Shown in pieces: positions 10,425 to 22,055 of a stretch of 64,000 bases of DNA. The position numbers and the translations under genes were made by a program. Location of the stretch: contig CM046878.1 in the NCBI GenBank assembly GCA_025667525.1, positions 96,425,237 to 96,489,236 of the forward strand, given 5' to 3'. Position 1 is the stretch's first letter. Each line of letters starts with the position of its first letter. The DNA is from Glebionis coronaria. Lineage: Eukaryota; Streptophyta; Magnoliopsida; Asterales; Asteraceae. The notes under the pieces were generated by a model, which saw nothing but the letters and a program-made list of their open reading frames with translations, ran no database searches and had not been told where the DNA came from.

Positions 10425-12473
10425 ATGCAATTACGTTCTTCTAGACTTGTGATTGATTTTAATAGGCTTGAGAATATTCCTCGTAGAAATAGAAATCGTC
10501 AACAACGAATAGTGGAACCCGAGCTTCCACCTATTGTTGTAGAGATGGCCGATAACCGAAAAATGGAGGAATTGCTCCGTGCACCCACCGAAGGGTATGG
10601 GGAAGCAATCGTTGTGCCGGCTATTTTGGCGGATCATTATGAGATTAAGACGGGTCTTTTATCACTCATTCGTGCCGACCAATTTCGTGGCAATGAGACC
10701 GATAACCCGCACTCTCACATTCGGAATTTTCTTCAAATTACCCCGACTCTCAAGTTTAGAGATGTGCCGAATGACGCGATTAAGCTCATGCTTTTTCCGC
10801 ACTCGCTCGAGGGTAATGCTAAGATTTGGTATGAGAAAGAACCACCGTGTTCGATTTTGACATGGGATGATTTAGTGTCTAAGTTCATGAATTATTTCTT
10901 TCCACCATCCAAAACAACACACTTTAAGAACGAGATCACTAAATTTGAACAAAAAGTGCATGAATCGTTTGGGGTTGCTTGGGAAAGATTTAAAGATTTG
11001 TTAAGACAATGTCCACACCACGGTTTCTCGGAATTGCATCAAATAAATACTTTTTATAATGGGCTTAATATGATTGAACAAGATTCTTTAAATGCCGCCG
11101 CGGGTGGTAATCTTTTAAGAAAAACTCCGAGAGACGCGTGGGTTATAATTGAGGATAAGTCTAGAGCACAATATTCACGAAACACACCGAGTGTTTCCAA
11201 TGTGAATTCATTTAATCCCGAGATTGCTAGATTGGACTCTAAGATTGACACAATTTTGAATGAGCTTAGGAAGAATCCTCATGGATCGATTAATATGGTT
11301 GAGAATTTTTGTGTATCATGTGGTGGAGCACATCCTAATTATGCTTGTTCAACCACGGGGTTTGATCAAGCTAGTGCTTTTGCCGCGACGGGACCTTATG
11401 GATCCAACGGTCAAGTTCCTCGTCAAAATCATGTTGCTCCACCGGGTTTTCCACCGGTTCAAAATAGGTACAACAATGGGAACAATGGGAATAATTTTAA
11501 CCGTGGTAACCAAGGGAATTTCAATCAAGGAAATGGGTTTAATGCTAATCAAAACAATCAAGGTTTTCAAAGCAATAATCAAAATGATTTGTCAAGCTAT
11601 ATCAAGTCAAATGAGGCAAATTTGAAGGCTTTTCAAAACAACATTCAAGGACAAATGGCAACTTTGAAAAATTAGTTTCAAAATACGATTAAAGGGAAAA
11701 ACAATAATATTGAGCTTAATCAACAAAGACTTGAACAAAACCGAAACCGTTTTGAGCAAAGATTAGAGCAAAGTCACAATCGTATGCAACAAAGTTTGGA
11801 ACAAGGTCAAAATAAACTGCTTTCGATGTTTGAGGGATTTATGTCTAAACCATCATCTTCTTCGGTTTGCTTACCTAGTAATACCATTCCAAACCCGAAG
11901 GGAGAGCTTAAGGCCATAACCGTTTATGATGATTGTGATAATTTAGAAGAAGTTGAAGTGATTGAGTTTAATCCTCCACCTAAGGAAACTTTTCTAGATT
12001 TCACCAAGGCTACTTTAAATGTGATTAGTACCTCGGTTTTCTTTGATTTCTTTCCCGAGAAATATAAAGATCCGGGTCAATTCTTGATACCTTGTGTTTT
12101 CAATGAGCTTGGGGTGTGCAAAGCTCTAGCCGATCTAGGAGCTAGCATTAACTTAATGCCCCTAGCCATTTGGAAAACTATTGACTATGCACCACTTAGT
12201 ACCACTCGAATGATCATTGAACTTGCTAATGGTACCACCACCCGACCGGTTGGTATCGCGGAAAATGTCATTGTTAAAGTGGGAAAGTTTTTGTACTTAG
12301 CCGATTTTGCTATAGTTGATTATGAGACCAATCCTCGTGTACCTATTATTTTAGGACGACCATTTTTGTGCACGGCTCATGTTCAAGTGGATATGAGGAA
12401 AGAGGAAATTAAATTGTTTTATGGGGATAAAAGCATTGTTTTTACCGGAAAAGATTCCAAGATTTGTTTCTAA
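10425..12473 (+). pseudogene. Gag-protease of gypsy C, one in-frame stop
   Basis: One reading frame of 682 codons with a single TAG at 11673-11675. Residues ~100-230 form a retrotransposon gag domain (for example AKIWYEKEPPCSILTWDDL, KFMNYFFPPSKT). A C-x2-C-x3-H-x4-C zinc-knuckle-like motif lies at about residues 296-308. An Asn/Gly/Gln-rich tract follows. After the stop the same frame gives a Gln-rich coiled-coil-like stretch and an aspartic protease with active-site block LADLGASINLMP near 12127 and ILGRPFL near 12350. DLGA in place of DTGA is usual for this gypsy group. The stop sits where CAG (Gln) would fit, so it could be a C-to-T mutation or a leaky stop. The ATG at 10425 is the first in a long open frame. 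Confidence 0.82.
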
Positions 12474-13980
12474 GAAAGTTGAAAGTGTTAAACTTGTTGA
12501 GAAAATTGAAATTAATAAGAAAGATCTTTTTGATAAAGGTGTTTTTCCAATTTTGGAAACCTCATTTTGTGAAGAAAAGTTAAATTCAAAGGAAGAAGCT
12601 TGTTTTGTTGAATCATGTTGTAATCTTTCCTCATCTCCACTCACTCCACGCGAGGATGATAGTTCTAAGATTGAAAAACAAATTGATGAATACCTTAGTG
12701 CACCATTCGATGCTAGTGAGTTTAATAGCGAGAATTTTGATCCCGAGAGTGATATTGCTTCAATTGAACAATCTTTGAAAATGGACTCATTTTCACTCTC
12801 TTCGAAGGATCAAATTGATGTTCCTAAGGCACAATCTTCCGTTGAAGAGACTTTGATTCCTAACTTCACACCGAGTGAGGTTAGTGACTATTCATTCGAT
12901 AAGTTCGCCGATCAACTTTTTGCTATCATTGATCCACTTCCACGGGGAAGTGAAGACGTTTCCGATCTCGAGATCGAGCGTGATTCTCATCTTTTACCTA
13001 CCATTCTCGAGGAATTCTCCGATGAATTTACTTCTAATGAGAATGATGATCTTGTATCCGAGTGTAACACACTTGATATTTTGTCGGATATTTCTTGTGA
13101 TGACAAGATTGATGACACTTTTGTGACCTACTCAAATCCTCTCTTTGAAGCTTCAATGAACAATAATCCATTGTTTCAAGAGGATTTTGAGAGCAGCATA
13201 CCTCCTACATCTCACAACCCTTGTGATGATGAACTTCTCTTGAAGGAGGTTGATGATTTTCTTTAAATAGACATTCCTTCGGAATTTGAGGAAGAGTCTA
13301 ATGACGGTAATGAAGATTCTTGGTTTGATCACCCGATTTATGATGATGATAATGTTGACCCGGAGGGAGAAATTACTTTTGCTACAATTATCCTTCCCAC
13401 TCGCTTTGATCTTAATTTGCGGGTTTTTCATGCGACTCATTTTGAGTACCATGACCCCTTTGTTCACATTTATAAGAGTGATAAGGTCAACAAAGTCATA
13501 CAAGTTGAAACCACTAGTGTTGAGACCTTTATACCACCTTTACCATGTGCTTTATATGATTTTGGATTAGCATGGGGGGACGACACTGTGTTGTCTTTTC
13601 CTTTCTCCACCGAGGACGAGGTATTCGACCCCGGAATCGTTAATTTAGGGAAATCTCGGCCTTTCACCGATGCAATAATTGAAATACTTTTTAATCATCT
13701 TGGTGCGAGTTTATCTCATGGAGCATGCTATATCTTTATTGTGATTTGTGACTACCATCTCTTTTTGGAGATTTATGTTGGAGTTTTATCCTTTCGAGTG
13801 TTATCCGACAACGAGGATGCATCGTGCTTTATCATGGATTCTATTCCATTATGCCGGTTTTCACCACTTTCCCTAAGGACCAATGAATGCGGGGATCGAG
13901 TCGAGCTCATGACTCGGTTAACAAAAACGAGGTGCCTTGTGGGGGAGTCCCATACATTCTATCTTCTTTCTATTTTCTAA
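12421..13980 (+). pseudogene. Gypsy C second reading frame (acidic protein, unknown function)
   Basis: Overlaps the last ~50 bases of gag-protease in the +1 frame and runs to 13980, with one in-frame TAA at 13264-13266. The first part (~281 codons) is rich in Asp, Glu and Ser, with many repeated FDxxxF and SDxE patches. The second part (~238 codons) contains a more hydrophobic segment near 13690-13790. I recognise no RT, RNase H, integrase or envelope motif. The +1 overlap would suit a frameshift fusion to gag-protease, which is inference. It occupies the place of pol. Confidence 0.55.
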
Positions 13981-15869
13981 CACTAATAAGGCTTGATCTT
14001 TCAAGCTTGTGCTTTGTTGTGTTGTGAATCTTAGGTATGACCCTAATCATTGAAGACTCTCGTGTTCGGTTTTTGCCGGTCCACTTGATCTTCCAATCTT
14101 TGAATGCCAAAAAGGGGCACACTCTCTATCCCTTGATTTTTATCGACTAACGTTTTATCTTGAGGCATAAATAATAAACGGCTTATAGATTTGCGTGCTC
14201 TTTCCATGCTAGGATTTTGCATTAGACTCTTCGTGTTTTAGTAAAGGGGTGTTACTCTTGAGATAAGAAACATTGAGGACAATGTTTGGTTTTAGCATGG
14301 GGGAGTCAATCAATATAATCGCTTGCAATTGCTTTTGTCGTGTTCAAACGTAATTGTTTTCTCATTTTTCATAAAAATTTTAAATTTTTAGTGTTATTTT
14401 AAAGTTTTAATAAAGAAAATAAGTGTTTTTGACACAAATGTAGGCTTTCCGTTGGTGAAAATAAAAATAGTTTTTGACTCGACTCGGTTTTTACCTTAGC
14501 TTTTCCTTAACGTATTTGAATTAAGTTTTGCTAGGCTTTTATATAGGGAGCTTTAAAACGCGAAAGTCTTAATTCATACGGGTTAAGAACAAGAACTTTT
14601 CGCAAGTTCCTATAATTGATCCTAGAAAGTCGTTTATCAAGGGAACTTTAAAACGCAAATTCTAAAACTTGAAAAAGTATAAGAAGATGCAAGATCCTAT
14701 AGATGACTTGAAAACCCAAAACTTTGATTTAATAGGCTAAGTATCCATTGATTTCACATTTTTGGAATTTTACAATATGGATAACAAGAGATGATAGAGT
14801 TCAATCATAAGTTTCTAAAATTAATTCTTCTTTGTGCAAGTATTTTTGTGTTTGATTTAATCTCCTCGTATTTATTTTCCACGCTTGAATAATAATTGCT
14901 TAATAAATGAAGTTTTTAGCGGTTTAGGCTTGATATCATAACTCGTAACTCCTTCTTTTTCTTCCCTTGTAATTAAAGTGAGAACACATTAAGGGTGTCA
15001 GCGTCATGGACTTTTGATCATGGGATTGTGGAAATTTGGCTTACTATAAATATCATATTAATAAGAAGAATAAATAAAAACATGTTCTCTAGGAGCCTTC
15101 GGGTGGGAGTCATGTAGCACTAACCTTGTCATTAGAGCCTTAGGGTGTATGTCAAAGGGACGTGTTGAATAAAAATTGCTTCATCATCATGAGCCATAAG
15201 GTGGGATGGTGATGTCAATTCCTTTATTTTTGTCCAAGGAGCCTTCGGGTGTGGATTTTAAATAAGGAGCACAATTGCATCTTAAAGAGCCACAAGGTGT
15301 TATGATGTAGTTGTTGCTAACTCCATTAATAAGGTCATAATTGACTTTGGAGGTTTTATATTTGTTTTTAAGTAGCCATATTAGCCAAATTTCAGGTCCG
15401 AGGATTTATCCCTCAAATCGTGTTAAGTTAGCCTTGATGTGGGCTTTCTTTAGTGACAACGGTTTTTGAAGTCGAGGTTAGGTTTTGCGTGTTGAGTGTA
15501 CACCGTTCTTGCCTTCATTTTTTGACTAATAAATATCAAAATAAAGTCAAATGAGCCTTTGGGTGAATGACAAATAAAATCTAGAGATACAATTAGGAAT
15601 AATAGGAGATTGAGTTTAACACAAATTACTTGTATGAGTTGGTTTAATTTTGGGGCTTATGATTGACAATGATCTTGTTTTTGCACTTGGCATGGAAAAG
15701 TGAAAAGTCGGGGACGATGAATCTATTTGAGTTTTATGATCCTAAAAGTTATTTTTCAAATAATGAAAGCAATACATTATATCTTTGCAAAATAAAAAGT
15801 CAAAAGATGAATAATGTTGTAGTTAGAGTTTTATTTTATCATTGTGTGAGGACACGGCAATTGCTTAGC
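13981..15869 (+). other. Gypsy C 3' non-coding region
   Basis: No supported gene. A purine-rich 'catgggggagtc' at about 14298-14309 resembles the internal polypurine motif of Athila/Tat elements. Between 15093 and 15570 a degenerate motif GAGCC(t/a)(t/c)nnGGTG appears six times (starts 15093, 15135, 15191, 15239, 15287, 15553). Confidence 0.6.
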
Positions 15870-15880
15870 AAGGGGGAGTT
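15870..15880 (+). other. Polypurine tract, gypsy C
   Basis: AAGGGGGAGTT lies directly before the TG start of the 3' LTR, the expected priming site for plus-strand DNA synthesis. Confidence 0.85.
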
Positions 15881-18800
15881 TGATATGAGTGATTTTACTC
15901 ATATCAATTGTAGCCTAAAACAATAAATAAATGCATAAAATGTATGAAATATGCCTTGTATATGCTTGTTTGTTGTTTGATGTGTGTAGGTACCAAAGTT
16001 CGCAAAAACCGACAAAAACCGGCATGAGTTTGAAGAAAAAGATCGAGGAAGCCAAAAACAAGCTCGACATTAGCGGATTTGATATTTATGAAGACATATG
16101 AGCTAGTGTCACCCACATTTAAGAATTGGGCCTAAAAGACCAATAAGGAAATCAAGTTTACTACTTTTGGAGAACAAGCCAAAGATAGGCCCATAATTGG
16201 TGATTTATACGGATAAATGGGTGATTAATTCTCTTTTGGGTCCAAACCATTCCCAAGCCCAAATATTAGAAAGTTTTTAAACGTTGGAAATTGTTTGGGT
16301 CCAAATGAAAGCCCATTTGGGTTAAAAGACTTTTGGAAACGATTTAAATTCGTTTCACAACACTTAGCCAACACATTCACGTTTTATTTAATCATTTATC
16401 CATCACAAACGTGACTCACACACACGTCTTCACCCCAAATCCTTCGTTACTTCCTATACTCTCATCCCTCGTCTCTTTCCTTCACCAAATACACCAAAAC
16501 CAGTCGCAACATATACTGTTCACCCAAACCCTAATTGATAAATCACTCAAATTAATTTGGGTTTTTGGTTTGCACGTGTGATTCACACGAATTGATATTA
16601 ATTCCCCAAGGAAATCGGAAGAGAAGATGGAAGGCATGTACATACGTGGCATCTTATGGTTGGCTGTGACAGAACATTATTCCTATTCCTCCAATCATTT
16701 GTGGCCAAATCAGCACACAACTAGCACAACTAGCACACACGGATGCCACGTTGGCGATCCGTGTGCTAGTTGTCTCATCTCAACCGTAGGATCAAGGCAG
16801 AGAAAGGGAATGAAGAAATTAATGGCCAAGAGCAAAGATTCCCCTCAACAAACTCTCCACCCCAACCCTCTCATTCAGCTATATAAACCCCCTTATTTCT
16901 TCAGTAATGGTATCCTACTTTTTATCTTAGAGTTATTATGCAGAAATAGTATAGGAATAATTGTGATTTCTTTTTCATAGTATTGTAATCAATTTTGATT
17001 ATTAATATAAAAGTTTGTTTTGAATTAATAAAGGTTCATTTATCTTACTGTTTAAATTCGAATTGCAATTTTTAATTCTTCCTTATAACTATTCTTGTCA
17101 TTATAATGATAAGTTTATTTGATGAAGCTAATTAATAGCTTTAATTAAATAAATGAGATTAAATTTGGGGACAAATTTTCCCACTGGAAATTTGTTTTAA
17201 ATTGTTCGATGGTGATGAATGTTGATTCGGTGGTGTTCGATGGTGAATAAGGTGTTGTTTCGGTTCATTAAGGTTGTTCAGCACAACCTTCTACTCAACA
17301 GAAATCTCCAATAGGTTCTGTTTCTCTTTAATTTTATTTTTTCATTTCTTTAATGAATCTGTTTTTTTAATGATGATGAATCTGCTTAGTTTAAATCTGC
17401 TAATGATTTGTTCTAGTTGAGTTTGATATGTATGAAGTCTGATAAGAGAGAATATCTGTTATTTGAATCTGCTTGTATCACATGCTTATGTTAAGATGTT
17501 TTATTTTTAGAAGTGATTGTTAGGTTTATAGAGTCTTATGGTTGTTTTTCACCTGTTTAAGTGAGTTTTGTATGCAAGTTGTAGATTATATAAAGTTGTT
17601 TTGGTATTTGTGTGCAAGAGACTTTTGGCTGATATATATCGTTTTAATTATTCTGATATTAGATCTGTTTGATTTGAGTCTGCAAATGGAGTAATTTTGA
17701 TTCATAACTTTGTCTGCTGAAGTTTTCATTACTTGAATTGGTAGCTGACTATTCTGATTCTGCTGGTCATTTGATGTTTCATTATTGTGATGTTTTAGTT
17801 TCCTTGGTGAGATTTTAGGTATCATAATTCTGAAGCTGCTAGTCATTTGATTTGTTTTAATTTCTCTGGTGAAACGTTTTGAGTAGTGGTCTGATTAGGT
17901 TTTTGTTAGAGTGAGTTTACATTTAGAGTGTAGATTACTGGTTTTGCTTTTATTAGTGTTAATTTATCTGATAATATTGATTTGCTGCTATTGTTTGCCT
18001 AATCTGTTGACGAGTTTGTGAGTCTGGTTATCTGATCTCTATTCTGTCTGTTGATTTGTGTTTGGGCTGTTTCGAATATATGCTTGTTTCATTTATGCTG
18101 CTTTGTTGATATATTTGAATTGCTGATTATCATATTTTAACAAATTTAATTAATCTGTTAATGCTCATACTGGTATTATATCAGTCCAAAACGAACAATC
18201 ACAAAAAGTCACCTCCTGTGACTATTAGTTTACTTTGCTAAAAAGGAAATTATTCACACAAAAAAATATATCCAGCAAGGATCGAACCCATGACCTCCTG
18301 GTCATGGGCCCAACGCATTTACCATTTGAGCTAAATGCTCTGTTTGGTTTATTTACAGTCAACTCAATTAATATAGTTTTACTTACACTTGCTGTCAGCT
18401 TTGGTTCTTATTTTAAATACTTACCTTTTCTTTTATTTACATTTAAATTATTTTTAATAAAGGTTACAAATAAATAAATAATAACAAAATTAAAAAAAAA
18501 TATATGTTTAAAAGTTTTAGAAATTAAATTAGTTATTAAAAATTAGATTTTAATCAATTTAGATTTCAAATAAAATAGTTTTTAATAGATTTAAAATTAG
18601 TGTAAAAATTATTTTAATTAAATAGATTAATTTTTATAGATCGTTAAATAGTTTAATTTTTAAATAGTTTTAAATTTTAAGTAATTGTGTTTAGATTTGA
18701 TAAATTTGGGGTACGATTCATGCACTTTAGGATAAAATTATGTTTTAAATTGGTAGATTTAATTTTTAGTTTAAAAACCGAAAACCAATTCGAATCAATT

Positions 18801-18981
18801 GTCCAAATCCATACAAAACGTCTCAAATTCATAAGATTTTCGTGTACAACGAACTTGGTTCACCACGTGTTTAGTTGAATTCGTCTTTGGTAATTTTAGA
18901 CTATTACTTTTTCCTAAAGGTAATTTTCTAATTTACCCTATAACGTATCTTAATTATCACTATACTATCACGATCACATCA
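15881..18981 (+). repeat. Gypsy C 3' LTR
   Basis: 3,101 bases, collinear with the 5' LTR and differing only by scattered substitutions and small indels. The hairpin (16727-16772), TATA box (16880-16887) and tRNA-like relic (18270-18342) are all present. Confidence 0.93.
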
Positions 18982-19310
18982 GTCTCCTCCACACTTAAGG
19001 TGAACATCGTCCTCGAGGTGATAACTGATAAAAACTAAAAATAGAAAAAATGCAAAGGGATACGAGAACTTTCTAGGGCTAAGTAGAAAATTGCAGGACT
19101 TCAATAGACGAATCCAACTCAGGGCTCCAAAATTTGCTATTTTCTTGCATGCTATCATAAAACAAAAAACACATGCAATATATACAAGGACGGCTTTATT
19201 TATTTAAAGGTCCTCCTCCACACTTAAGGTAAAAAGTAGAGGATAAAATACGGATAGCCTTCCGAATAACGTTAAGTTTAGAGTCTTCAGCCTGACTGGG
19301 CTACTCGGTT
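18982..19310 (-). other. Gypsy B sequence between gypsy C and the pol stop
   Basis: Non-coding 3' part of gypsy B. 'gtcctcctccacacttaaggt'-type text occurs twice (18982-19003 and 19209-19229); on the minus strand it reads as a purine-rich tract, as is common near the 3' end of gypsy elements. Confidence 0.5.
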
Positions 19311-19424
19311 TTACTTCAAAAAGAAGGGGATTTCTTCTTCATCAAATTTATTACAACTTTCTTCTTCGTGGTAGAGCTTGAGTCTATGTCCATTGACAAT
19401 AAAAGTGGTATTGTCTCTACCGTA
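19311..19424 (-). pseudogene. Gypsy B integrase, C-terminal tail (split by copia D)
   Basis: The minus strand encodes the last ~37 codons of the gypsy polyprotein (including FIVNGHRLKLYHEEE), ending in TAA at 19311-19313. It continues the frame that breaks off at 26939 on the far side of copia D. The FxVNGHRLK motif is the usual integrase tail of this gypsy type. The break lies at the CCGTA/TCGTA target duplication. Confidence 0.85.
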
Positions 19425-19934
19425 TGTTGGGAATAAAATGTAGCCAGTTCACTTGAGCGCTGACAAGAGGAATACAAGCGTTGATAAGAAGAAAACAAAC
19501 GCTGATAGATCAAGCGTTGACAAGAAGAAGTCAAGCGTTGATACATTGAAGACAAGTGTTGATAGAAAGATGTAGTCTACACGTATTATGTTTCTAGTTT
19601 GTTTCTAGTAAAGATAAGTTCAACATTGTATTTTCTATAATTATCTTTACCTAGAATAGTTGATACGTAGACTCTTGTACAAGGCTTCTATGTATATAAA
19701 AGAAGACCTTTAGGTTAAGTTTAATATATAAGTTTTCATACGTTAAACACTTTCATTGTAAGCAAGTTTGTTATCAATCAAGTGAAAGTTTGTTTACATC
19801 TCTGTGTGTTCTTGTTTAAGTGTTAATTCCGCATAACACTTAGATTACTTTATACATAAACAAAGTTTCTCTACGTGTATTACTTGATCTAATCTCATAT
19901 ACACAAGCTTAATCGATCTAAGTTTGGGATCACA
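19425..19934 (+). repeat. Copia D 5' LTR
   Basis: About 510 bases, starting TGTTGGGAATAAAATG and ending GGGATCACA. It has six copies of an RCGYTGAYA-type motif at 19457, 19478, 19499, 19514, 19535 and 19556 (steps 21, 21, 15, 21, 21). It is near-identical to the 3' LTR except for small indels, one of ~13 bases near 19600. Confidence 0.88.
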
Positions 19935-19935
19935 A

Positions 19936-22055
19936 GCAGACAAGTCATCTCCCATACAAGAGTATGTTACAATTCCCATATGGACAGATGCTTTTGCTGC
20001 TGCTGCTACTGCTGGAAAGGATAATGGTGGTCCCCAAATACCACCAGTTAACAACATGCATGGTCCTTCAGGCGCTGACAAAGGAAAATCTGGCGCTGAT
20101 AGGACAAATTCAGGCGTGGATGGCTCAAACGTTGACAGCACCAATTCATGCGTTGATGGATCAAACGCTGACAACCTTGGTTCAGGCGTTGGCAACACTT
20201 TTGAGCATATCTTCTCTTCCAATTTTGAACAAGGTGAACCTTCAAATATACATGAAGAGGTTCATACAACTATTGATGGAAGAGAGTCTGAGAAGATATT
20301 GGCAACTTGGAGAATGAGATTGAAGACAACAGACTTTTTGAGGGAGGAGTTCTCACTTCTACAATGAAGAATCATCCCCCTTCTCAGATTATTGGGGATG
20401 TCATGACTCCTGTTCAGACTAGAAGATCTCATCAGAATCTTGGTGGATTTATTGCCATTATACACAAGAAGGTTGATACCCCTCTTGTTCAAGCATGTTT
20501 GTTTGCCTGTTCTCTGTCACAACAGGAACCCAAGAAGATCTTTGATGCTCTCAAAGAACCAAGTTGGGTGGAAGCAATGCAGGATGAGCTTCACCAATTT
20601 GCTATTCAGGATGTTTGAGAGCTGGTTGAGTGTCCAAGGTATGTCAGACCTATTGGGACAAGATGGGTTCTTAGAAACAAGAGAGATGAAAGAGGTATTG
20701 TGGTCAGAAACAAGGCACGTTTAGTGGCTCAGGGATATACACAAGAGGAAGGGATAGACTATAAGGAGGTCTTTGCACCAGTTGCAAGGATTGAAGCTAT
20801 AAGGATATTTCTAGCCTATGCTTCCTGCATGGGCTTCACTGTCTATCAAATGGATGTGAAGACTGCCTTCCTCTATGGAACAATTGTTGAAGAGGTATAT
20901 GTCATGCAGCCTCCTGGTTTTGAGGATCCAGAGAATCCAGACAAGGTGTATAGAGTCAAGAAAGCTATGTATGGACTTCATCAAGCCCCAAGAGCATGTT
21001 ATGGCACATTATCCACTTATTTGGTGGACAATGGATTCAAGAGGGGCACCATAGACCAGACATTATTTACAAAGAAGGCTGGTAAGGATGTCTTACTTGT
21101 TCAGGTTTATGTTGATGATATCATCTTTGGCTCCACCAATCCAAAGATGAGTGAAGACTTTTCCAAGCTTACGACAGACAAATTCAAGATGAGTGCAATG
21201 GGGGAGATGAACTTCTTTCTAAGGCTACAAGTTCAGCAGAAAGAAGATGGTATCTTCATCTCTCAGGATAAGTATGTAGCAGAGATCCTGAAGAAGTTTG
21301 GCTTTTCTCCACATGAAAAGAGGGCTACTACTCCTATGGATAGAGAACATCCTTGGGGAAAGGTTGGAGATGGAAAAGATGTGGATGTCAGGCACTATAG
21401 ATCAATGATTGGTTCATTGATGTATCTCACAGCCTCTACACCTGACATCATGTTTGTTGTGTGTGCATGTGCACGCCATCAAGTGACTCCCAAAGAATGT
21501 CACCTTTATGCTGTCAAGAGAATCTTTAGGTACCTAAGATGTTATCCAGATCTTGGCTTGTGGTACCCAAAAGATTCACCATTGGAGCTTATTGCATATT
21601 CAGACAGTGACTATGGTGGTGATAAGTTTGACAGAAAATCCACAACTGGTGGATGTCAGTTTCTTGGGAGTAGGTTGATATCTTGGCAATGCAAGAAACA
21701 AACAGTGGTGGCCAATTCTACAACTGAAGCAGAGTATGTTGCAGCAGCTGCTTGTTGTGGACAAGTCTTATGGATTCAGAACCAGCTGTTGGAATATGGG
21801 TATAATTTCATGCATACCAAGATATTTGTTGACAATAACAGCACTTTATGCATTATTAAGAATCCTGTACATCATTCTAAAACTAAACACATAGAAATTA
21901 GACATCATTTTATAAGGGATTGTTTTGAAAAGGGTTTAATACAACCAGATAGGGTTGACACAGAAGAAAATGTGTCTGATTTATTAACTAAACCTTTTGA
22001 TGCTGGAAGGTTTCAATACTTGGTAACAAGTATTGGAATGATCAGTCTCACATAA
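19936..22055 (+). pseudogene. Copia D linker, reverse transcriptase and RNase H
   Basis: The frame from about 19950 begins in the integrase-RT linker (EYVTIPIWTDA), passes a Gly/Ala/Asp-Asn repeat (20072-20200), and shifts frame near 20300. It then continues with a copia RT start (EPSWVEAMQDEL) to an in-frame TGA at 20616-20618, where Trp is expected. From 20700 the frame is open for 451 codons: RT with [20 protein letters not shown] and the catalytic block [10 protein letters not shown], then RNase H with [10 protein letters not shown] and [11 protein letters not shown]. These would copy element RNA into DNA. With no integrase or gag upstream, plus a stop and a frameshift, it cannot act autonomously. 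Confidence 0.88.
20072..20194 (+). repeat. 21/15-base periodic motif array in coding linker
   Basis: The motif RCGYTGAYA or close variants starts at 20072, 20093, 20114, 20129, 20150, 20165 and 20186. All steps are 21 or 15 bases, so the reading frame is kept and the protein gains repeating S-G-A/V-D heptads and V-D/A-D pentads. Confidence 0.85.

Larger units (their letters stand above)
6683..18981 (+). mobile_element. Gypsy C: non-autonomous gag-protease Ty3/gypsy element
   Basis: Complete 12.3-kb insertion in gypsy B. LTRs are 6683-9768 and 15881-18981, both starting TGATATGAGT and ending CACATCA, with a perfect 5-base duplication GTCTC (6678-6682 and 18982-18986). A primer-binding site follows the 5' LTR and a polypurine tract precedes the 3' LTR. 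The 6.1-kb internal region encodes gag and protease (10425-12473) and a second acidic reading frame (12421-13980). I find no reverse transcriptase, RNase H or integrase. Plant elements with gag but no pol are known as TR-GAG-like; elements with long non-coding interiors are called LARDs. Confidence 0.93.

Noticed and set aside
19845..20222. 125-codon minus-strand frame continuing the gypsy B integrase
   Set aside because: It is antisense translation of the copia D LTR and linker. The real integrase tail resumes at 19424 after the insertion.
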